Source: Imbricaverruca yamaguchii (taxonomy: Eukaryota > Arthropoda > Thecostraca > Neoverrucidae). Taken from it: a DNA stretch of 64,000 bases. Positions within the stretch are counted from its first letter, which is position 1. The number at the start of each line of letters is the position of its first letter. The notes under the pieces are model-generated. The model was given only the letters and a program-made list of their open reading frames with translations, was not told where the DNA came from and ran no database searches. The stretch covers positions 1 through 64,000 of the forward strand of contig JAOTOL010001138.1 in the NCBI GenBank assembly GCA_034440575.1. The letters run 5' to 3'. This document shows, piece by piece, positions 56,486 through 64,000 of the stretch. Made by a program: the position numbers and the translations under genes.

Positions 56486-57151
56486 CACTTATCGAATTCC
56501 ATGTCCGGGCGCTTCGTGAGACCACCGATACTCCTTGGCCTCGGGTCTGATGGCACCGTTCATGTCGTATCAGGCAGGCTGTTATCTGGCCACCGTGTCG
56601 GCTCTGTGCGGCGTGGGACCGGCCGGAAACTGGCGCACGCACACGGACGCGCTTTTATCGAAGCAACCGGCTCACTATCGGGCGACGGCGGGAAAATCGT
56701 TCCCGAGCGTGCCGTTTTCTTCGCCCGACCTCGTTCCGGGCACAGTCAAGCCTGGCGCGATCAGAGAGCGTCACAGAACCTGTTGTCCAAATCGCCGGTC
56801 CGACCCCAATGGCGTGCGGCGGTGGCCTTGTTGGACGGCCAAAACCTGAAAGCTATGTATTGTGTATGCGGTGGCGCTGCCCTGACGGCGGGCCAGGGTC
56901 TTCTGGCCGTCCCTGCGGACGCGCGGCCATGCCCAGTGGACGCACGGACACACGGGTGTCGGGTTGCCACGTGGCGTGCGCATCGATGGCAAGCTGCGCA
57001 GAAGGCCGGCTGGTGACCGGGCTGTTTTGTGACGCGTCAACTGCTGGGTCATGTAGCATCGCCAATCCCTCACGCCGGCTGGCTGCTGACAATGAGTAGT
57101 GACTCGTGGAGCTCGAAAACACAGCCTTTTGGGGAACCTACCTTGCTTCTA
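56486..57151. other. GC-rich, no supported gene
   Basis: A 171-codon plus-strand frame (56501-57016) overlaps open frames on the other strand and has no domain. Confidence 0.35.
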
Positions 57152-57457
57152 GGTGAGAAACGTGCACTTTGCTCATAGATTGGAGATGGGCAGCTCACTT
57201 TTAGATGGGAGACGGGCACCTTCCCCTAGACAGGAAACGGACACCTTACTCCTAGACAGGAGACGTGCACCTTATTCCTAGATAGGAGACGGACACCTTA
57301 CCCCTAGATATGAGCCGGACACCTTACCCATAGACAGGAGACGGACACATTTCCCCTAGATAGGAGACGGACACCTTACCCATAGATAGGAGACGGACAC
57401 CTTACTCCTAGACAGGAGACACCTTACTACTTGATAGGAGACAGGCACCTTACCCCG
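57152..57457. repeat. 26-bp minisatellite
   Basis: About 12 units of the type CTAGATAGGAGACGGACACCTTACCC; the first three are diverged. Confidence 0.92.
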
Positions 57458-57755
57458 AGATTACTCGCCCCGTTCGCCGGACGGCTGAAACAATTGAGTC
57501 GTCGTCGTGGTGGAGTGTGAGAGCCGTCCATCACTGGCCGCCCCCCCCCCCCCTCCACCACGAACGACGGTCTGAGGGCGCAGAGAGCGGGCGCCACGAA
57601 GAGGGGCGGGGTCGCGCGGCGCCCTTACGTTGCGTGACGCAACCGGGCAGCAGCTGTGCGTCACATGTGGGCCAAGGCTGGCGTCGGGTGACCGCGTGCG
57701 CAGGTGGCGCGCGCAACTGGAAATATGCTGCCCACGAAGGTGGCGGCCAGGTGGG

Positions 57756-57986
<231 letters not shown>

Positions 57987-57989
<3 letters not shown>

Positions 57990-59317
57990 TACATGTACTA
58001 AATAATATTGTTCCACCCTACTCCGGAACCGTCCGGACCACTACATCGACTCAACTCATCAAGATCTGTTCATTGCTGTGAAGTATTTTCCATCTCTACC
58101 TGCGTAAACAGCGGATATCACCGTACTGTTGGCAGGCTGGCCAAACTCAACAAAGAACGAACGAACGGAATATTTGTATGCGATCCCATGTCCTTCGGCA
58201 CTTCGGTCCCACCTCTCCATACATGACTCCTGTGGACCATGAAGATGTGTGTAAAGTGGCCAATGATTACAGTGACCTTGGGCGGCTGATGGAGGCCGCC
58301 ATACCGACCGCTGATACGCCGTGTTTGTGTGTGTCAAGGCTGATGGGCGGAGCCTTTTGGGATTGCGCATGCGCAGCATCGATATCCACTGAATGCACCG
58401 GCCTATCCCCAACCAGCCGACATCACCACACCGTGGCAGGCTGGCTAAATTCAATTACACACACACCTGACCCCTAACGTGTTGGCGCGCGTCCGTGAGA
58501 ACTGCCGAGCTTTCGGTTACCGGTGGTCATTTCGGGCCGTCGATGTAGGTCGGGCTGTTGTTTTTAACAAGGGCCATTGTGCCGCGCCGCGTGCGTCCTG
58601 TCGGCCGCTGTTGCTGCGACCTCGGGCTTTGTTTGGTCTTTTGTTGCTTTGAACGGATACCGGCGCCCTCTTTGTTCATTCGGTCTGAGGCGCACGGGCA
58701 CAGCTCCCCACGGCTGACACGATGGGTGTAGGAGCGGCAGGGGTATCGGGCACAGGGGATGGGGTGGCAAGAAACAGATTTTTGGTAATAATTAGCATTC
58801 ACTGCCGTAGGGTTATGGTTAATTTTGAAGAATATGAATAATAATAATAATAAGAATTATAAGAATACGAAAGAGTATGGCCTATTCCCACATCCGTTGC
58901 GGACGGTGCCAATTTGTTCGGTTCGTTCGCTCGCTTTGGAGTGTGCCTTCGCACACCAGTAGAACCCATGTAGGCTTATTTATAACAGCGCGAAGGATAG
59001 GTAGTGTTCCGCAGACCATATGACGTCTTACGGTGAAAACTGTCCGTGTAAATTAATGTCGATCACTGTATGAGGCATGGATAATGCATGGTCTGAAAGA
59101 TGACGACAAGCAATCATCTGTGGACGACCGCCTGTATTCCGAAACGCATTTCTGAAATTTCTTCTTGTCAAAGCTCAAGCGTCTCTTTGTGACCTGAGCT
59201 ATGTATTTGTGGTTTAGGATCTGTTCATTGAAGCAGCAAGCATGTGGATCGAGGGGCTCGCAATTGTGGAACGTCGGGATGCTGCATTTGTATTACCAAA
59301 TATCAAGCGTCATCAGG
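57987..59317. other. unassigned
   Basis: Two segments (GGCAGGCTGGCCAAACTCAA at about 58122 and GGCAGGCTGGCTAAATTCAA at about 58435) are near-identical direct repeats. An AAT-rich run lies at 58839-58856. No gene. Confidence 0.35.
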
Positions 59318-59783
59318 GGCGCTGGACGGGCGAGAGCAGGGGCTGGTTATGGGGCCCCCTGCTGCAGGCACAAGATGGGGTGCTGGACGGGCGAGAGCAG
59401 GGGCTGGTTATGGGGCCCCCTGCTGCAGGCACAAGGTGGGGTGTTGGATGGGCGAGAGCAGGGGCTGGTTATGGGGCCCCCCCACAGGGGGGTGTTGGAC
59501 GGGCGAGAGAAGGGAGGTGTTATGGGGCCCCCCCAAAGGGGGGGGGTTGGAGGGGGGGGAGAGGTGGTTTTGGGGCCGCAGACACAAGGTGGGGTGTTGG
59601 ATGGGCGAGAGCAGGGGCTGGTTATGGGGCCCCCTGCCGCAGACACAAGGTGGGGTGTTGGACGGGCGAGAGCAAGGGGCTGGTTATGGGGCCCCCTGTT
59701 GCAGGCACAAGATGGGGTGTTGGACGGGCGAGAGCAGGGGTTGGTTATGGGACCCCCTGCCGCAGGCACAAGGTGGGGTGCTG
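59318..59783. repeat. 61-bp minisatellite
   Basis: About 7.5 units of the type CTGGACGGGCGAGAGCAGGGGCTGGTTATGGGGCCCCCTGCTGCAGGCACAAGATGGGGTG. Central units (59480-59580) are shortened and G-rich. Confidence 0.95.
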
Positions 59784-61254
59784 TACCGCGATAGGGAACT
59801 AGCGGACCGACCACACATGTGCTGTCTTAGCAGCCTGTGAACATAAACCTTACTGCGTCAATTTTGTAACGGAAGTGTAGGAGAGTTCGAAATAAGCAAA
59901 ACACATCCGCACAATTCAGTGTAATGCATTCGAATTCGGTTCGAGTTCGGTCGAATGCTTGGCAGCTGGCAGAGAAGACTGATTATGAAAATAATACCCG
60001 ATTGTAGAAAGAGTATCAATAGGAATTTCCGCATCAGAAAAGCAATCCGCTTTAGGCTGCAGTCTTGCTAGCATTGAGCTCACCTGCCGACCATGGTACG
60101 CGTAGCGCAAACTTGAGTCCCTCGTGCTAAGTTATCGAATTGGCATAGATGCCATGTCGTGTCACGATCTTTACTGTTTCATAACATCCTTACTCATTTC
60201 ATGCCGCAATCATTCAGGGTCTCACCCTCCATCGGACCGACAACAGCCACCCAGTCTCCCGGCCTTGGGGCACGCAGGTAGCGGGTTATGACAACATAAC
60301 CACGTGACTGGCGGCTGGTTTACTAGCTGGGCCTCAATCGATGCCGGTTGGACGAGCTCTGGTCCCAGCACGGAATGCGGCTAAGCGGTCTTCGTTTTTC
60401 TCTTCCTTTTTTTTACTTCATGGTGCGTGCATAATGGGGCATGCACTTTCATGCAGTGCTACCTAGAAAAGGCCTGGCGGTAACGTCACTACAGGAAGAC
60501 ACCAGAAAATATCAACAACTCTCATGATAATGTTATCAACAGCAGATGAAGTGCTCGCCGTATGCACTTTTTAAAACCAGTCTAGACATAGGAGCCCAGA
60601 ACCATGGGTGTAACCATTGTAGGGGGGGGGCATGATCCCCAATTTCTGAAAAGTGGCGAATTGTCCCCCTCAATGTTTCCATGTCTCTCAAGCCTGAGCT
60701 ACCTGATTATCATTGCCAAGAATTGTATTTTAGCATATATAAAGTGCAAATACATATGCAAGAGAATCACAAAAAATACTAAAAGGTGATCTAGCCAATC
60801 AACGGGCTTCACAGGCTATCTGTCGTCACAAAATATCCGAATGGCAAATCAGCAAACGTTAAAAATGTATGCTTCCAGCCATTTGTTGAATAACATGAGC
60901 CTTGACCATCTTCTCTTTTCGCTTGGGTGGAAAATTGTGCTCTGCTAGGCAACACATTCGCATTGTTGGAGGGCTTTATACGTCTTAGGTTGCATTCCCC
61001 TGCTCATATAATGATATATCTTGAACAAATGTGACTCTGGGTGTAATTGGGTACCTTGATGACTACTGAGGGAAGTCACGGGCAGCCTTAGGCACGTACG
61101 TCAAGTTAACGTCGTATCGGTATTCGAATTCAGCGACGCGTTCGCCAGAGACGTATTTGTATTGGCATCGGCATTCAGCGATGGGTTTATGCTTGTTCGA
61201 ATCAATTGCCACAAATGCTTCTGCCTGTACTGAACACGCTGGAAGGAACTGCAT
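59784..61254. other. unassigned
   Basis: AT-rich unique sequence. A G9 run at about 60620 sits in text resembling the edge of family R1. Confidence 0.35.
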
Positions 61255-62670
61255 AGGCCTCATACTACCACTTCAACCGCCAAGGTTCAACGCAAACCGA
61301 TTTCTTCGGTCGGTCGTGGTCATTTTTTTTTATCACCCAACCCTGCAAAATCTGGTATCAAGCAATAGCCTGTGGTGAATCATCGTGCAACATTTCAAAT
61401 AGGTGCATGTCAAGGTCAAACTTGTAGCCCAAAGGTTAGCTTTATTTATTAGATGGCGACATTGAAGCGATATCGACCGAACGCGAGATTCGCTTGCATT
61501 CGCCTCAATTTCCATGCGATGAGCGTCATTCGACGTGGCTTGCTATGCAGTATCAGAAAGCTAAGCAATCTATTTTTTCCGAGGACAAAGGCCAAGCCGA
61601 TCCTTCGATGGACTATTTTTCCGTTTTCTCTCAAATCTATCAAAATCTCGTATCAAGCAATAATCAGTGGTGAACACTCGATTAACATTTCAAACCGGGA
61701 CAGGTAGAGGTCAAAGATTTCACTGAGTTCTTCGATGTCCTCGCGTTTCGTCGCCATGGCTTCAATTTGCAGAAAATTGATTCCATTCGTGTTGTGTCGT
61801 TCATGTTGTCATGTTGTGCAGCTGCAGAAAGTTGAAATTTAGATATGTTCTTGACGGACCAAAAATTAAAGCTGATTTATCGGTCGCCTCACCTACATTT
61901 TTTTGTGGTTTTCGCCCAAGCCTATCCGGATCCACTATGAAGCGACAGCTTATGGTGAACCCTCAAGTAATATTTTTAAACCGGGATATGTCAAGGTCAA
62001 AGGGTAGTTTGATTTTTTCGAAGTCCTCGAGATTCGTCGCTATGAGTTCAATTTGCACAAAGTGGGTGTCACTCGACGTCACTTGTACCGTATTATAATG
62101 CTATCAATATAACTAATTTCTAGGGTCAAAGATCAAACCGATTTCTTTGGTCGTCTCGCCTTAACCTTTCTTCGCCCTAACCTACCCACATCTGGTACCA
62201 AGCAATAGCTCGTGGTGCACTTCAGGTCACAATTCAAACCGGGACATGTCAATGTCAAACCACGAGACCGAAGGTTAGCTTAAATGGTTCGAAGTACTCG
62301 CGCCTCGTTGCTGTGTCTTCAATTTTCATCAAGTGGAGTCATTCGACGTGTCGTGCCGTACTCTATCAAACAGTTCATAAATGACCGGGCGATATATCAA
62401 TGTCAAAGTTCGAACTCATTTTTTCGGTCGCCCCGCGTTTCTTCGTTTTCTCCCACAGCTACACATCCTTGGTATCAAGAGATAGCCCGTTGACAACTCC
62501 GGGAGGAACATTTCAACCCTGTCAGATCATGCCCCAAGGCCACAATTTTTTTTTCAGAGTCCTCGCGTTTCGTGGCAATGGCTTCAAATTGCATTATGTG
62601 GGCGTCATTAGACATAGCTTGCCCTACGGTCTCAGAATATTGAGATATCGAAATAATTTCAAAGGTGTTG
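61255..62670. repeat. diverged roughly 270-bp satellite, about 5 monomers
   Basis: Blocks recur in fixed order: CAAACCGGGACATGTCAAGGTCAAA, GAAGTCCTCGCGTTTCGTCGCC, GGCTTCAATTTGCA, GTCATTCGACGT, TTTCGGTCGCCTCGCC, and ATCTGGTATCAAGCAATAGC. GTCATTCGACGT-type anchors lie near 61527, 61785, 62070, 62338 and 62607, spacings of about 258-285. No frame is conserved between monomers, so the unit looks non-coding. Monomers are heavily diverged, indicating an old array. Confidence 0.85.
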
Positions 62671-62741
62671 AAGGTCCAGCGTGTTTACAATTATTCAGTG
62701 TAATAGTAATAAGAGGATCAGATCTATTTTTGTTTGCAGTT

Positions 62742-62797
62742 TTTGTGACAGCAAGCACTCGTATCCTATATAGGATACGAGTGCTTGCTGTCACAAA
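62742..62797. repeat. 56-bp perfect palindrome without spacer
   Basis: The 28-base left arm (TTTGTGACAGCAAGCACTCG and TATCCTAT) is followed immediately by its exact reverse complement; the centre lies between 62769 and 62770. It begins about 70 bp after the roughly 270-bp satellite. Confidence 0.97.
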
Positions 62798-63737
62798 GAC
62801 CTTTGCCTTTGTGACTAGGGGCTCCCCAAGACTTCCGTCATGGCCTGCTCAGAAATTGCTCTGATCGGTGGTTTTTAATTTGCCCTGTCACATTGTTGTT
62901 CCTGCCATATAAAAAATACAACTTTTTTCAGTGTGTCCGCTTTCTTCTTAATGGTTTAACGGAAGTTGTCAAATTAGCAAGACAAGACACACGTGAATGC
63001 GCGCAATTGCATAGCAGCCAGAGTTCATAACCGCGAGAGAGCAATGTTGTAATCAGGGATAGATCCAGGAATTGTCATGTGGGCACATGTCTGGAGGGGC
63101 GCCATTTCTTTGGAGCGGCGCCACTGTGAAAGCACATGAAAGGGCGCCTCTGGCTGCAAAATTCGAGGAGGCTGGTTGCACTCGGCCCTTCCTCAAGGGT
63201 CGCCTTTCCTTCCAAGAGGACGCCTTTTTATTTCATAGAGGTACCTCAGGCTAAAAAATTAGAGCGGGTGCACTTGAACTTTTTAGAGGGACGCATTTTC
63301 CCGGCCTGAGGGGCGCCACCTTCCACGTGGGGAGGGGGAGGGGTACATGCCATCAGTTCCAGACACTTTAACCTCCCTGGTTGTCATTGCATCGAAATGT
63401 GTCCCTGTAAAACAGGAAATCATGTGAAATGAAATTGCATATTCATTTGTGCTACCAGAAAACCGTCGTCCAATATTTTATATTCTCCTGCTACAAGAGG
63501 GCAACGTTTAACATACTTACAGCATTGCTCTATGGTGATCGTGATATCGGGTCCAGCACGTACAACATAAAACTAGAGTTCATAGGTTGCTAACTTGCTT
63601 GCTAACGTCAAATTTGCTAATTTTCGTGGGACATTCAAATCCAAAATTCAATTTTTAACAATGGTAAATCTGAAAAAAATACACTTAACATTGAATTCAA
63701 ATCTGAAAATGACATTGAAAAGGAAGTGCCATTAACA
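62798..63737. other. unassigned, degenerate repeat-like
   Basis: 63050-63320 has recurring GGGGCGCC/GGCGCCAC words and resembles the text after LINE copy C. No gene. Confidence 0.35.
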
Positions 63738-64000
63738 CGCGCCCCGGAGGGGAGACAAAATCTGCCCACACCTCCGGTTTTTCATGCATAGCTCCAGATT
63801 TTACCGGGCGATATACGCCATTGTTTCCGTACCTGCTTAAAAATGACCGGCGCGTTGTTTAAAGCAGGAAAAACGAAAAACGGGGAAAAATTTTGAGTTA
63901 GTGGTCGCTAAAGTGAAATAAATTTATAAGTGCCAGACCACAAAAATCGGCGCTGATGCGCTTCCCGTATATTGGCAAAAGGGAAATGTTTTTGGCAACA
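63738..64000 (+). repeat. partial copy of family R1, running off the window
   Basis: Aligns with 2777-3040: GCGCCCCGGAGG, ATAGCTCCAGATTTTACCGG, GCGATATACGCCATTGTTTCCG, AATGACCGGCGCGTTGTT, and GATGCGCTTCCCGTATATTGGC. The terminal GGTTAGGCTAGGTTA of copy 2750 is not present here. Confidence 0.9.

Noticed and set aside
56501..57016. 171-codon GC-rich frame
   Set aside because: Long frames on both strands overlap it, as expected from composition; no domain or codon preference.

Overview
The window is nuclear DNA of an animal. There are no prokaryotic-style operons. Instead it holds CR1-type LINEs, tRNA-derived SINEs, one LTR retrotransposon, and at least fifteen tandem-repeat arrays. Frequent short runs such as GGTTAGG and CCTAACCT, together with the mobile-element content, suggest an arthropod (crustacean or chelicerate). 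That placement is an inference and the sequence does not prove it.

Layout. 0.3-2.0 kb: a 20-bp minisatellite. 2.4-9 kb: weak exon candidates, a roughly 1.07-kb element with 21-bp inverted ends, partial inverted relatives of it, and a 5'-truncated CR1 LINE (5.8-7.4 kb). 10-20 kb: GC-rich 27-bp, 30-bp, 82-bp and 34-bp arrays, a (TA)n tract, a candidate TATA promoter, and a pair of long inverted arms. 20-28.6 kb: a tRNA-derived SINE, a perfect hairpin, and three candidate plus-strand exons (21793-21905, 22378-22418, 25665-25728) whose splice phases fit together. Their introns contain a 37-bp array carrying an E-box in nearly every unit; a 39-bp array follows downstream. 28.6-34.4 kb: 47-bp, 13-bp, 11-bp, 28-bp and CACAG-type arrays and a compound CA/CGCA microsatellite. 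34.4-42.3 kb: mostly unremarkable AT-rich sequence with another SINE and a few fragments. 42.3-44.3 kb: a diverged 177-bp satellite followed by a roughly 645-bp direct duplication. 44.3-56 kb: a nest of transposons. A plus-strand CR1 copy is split by a minus-strand CR1 copy and, separately, by a 4534-bp LTR retrotransposon with 300-bp LTRs and a 5-bp target duplication. 56-64 kb: 55-bp, 26-bp and 61-bp arrays, a second CA/CGCA/TA microsatellite, a diverged roughly 270-bp satellite, a 56-bp perfect palindrome, and another copy of the element seen at 2.75 kb.

No complete host gene can be assembled. Confident coding content is limited to retrotransposon proteins: CR1 ORF1 with an SGNH-type domain, CR1 endonuclease and reverse transcriptase, and the LTR element's gag, protease, RT/RNaseH and integrase. 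Every one of these is broken by stops, frameshifts or truncation. The best evidence for a resident gene is the phase-compatible exon chain at 21.8-25.7 kb, where the first exon has about 89% G or C at third codon positions. The many long open frames inside minisatellites come from repeat units that lack stop codons and should not be read as proteins.
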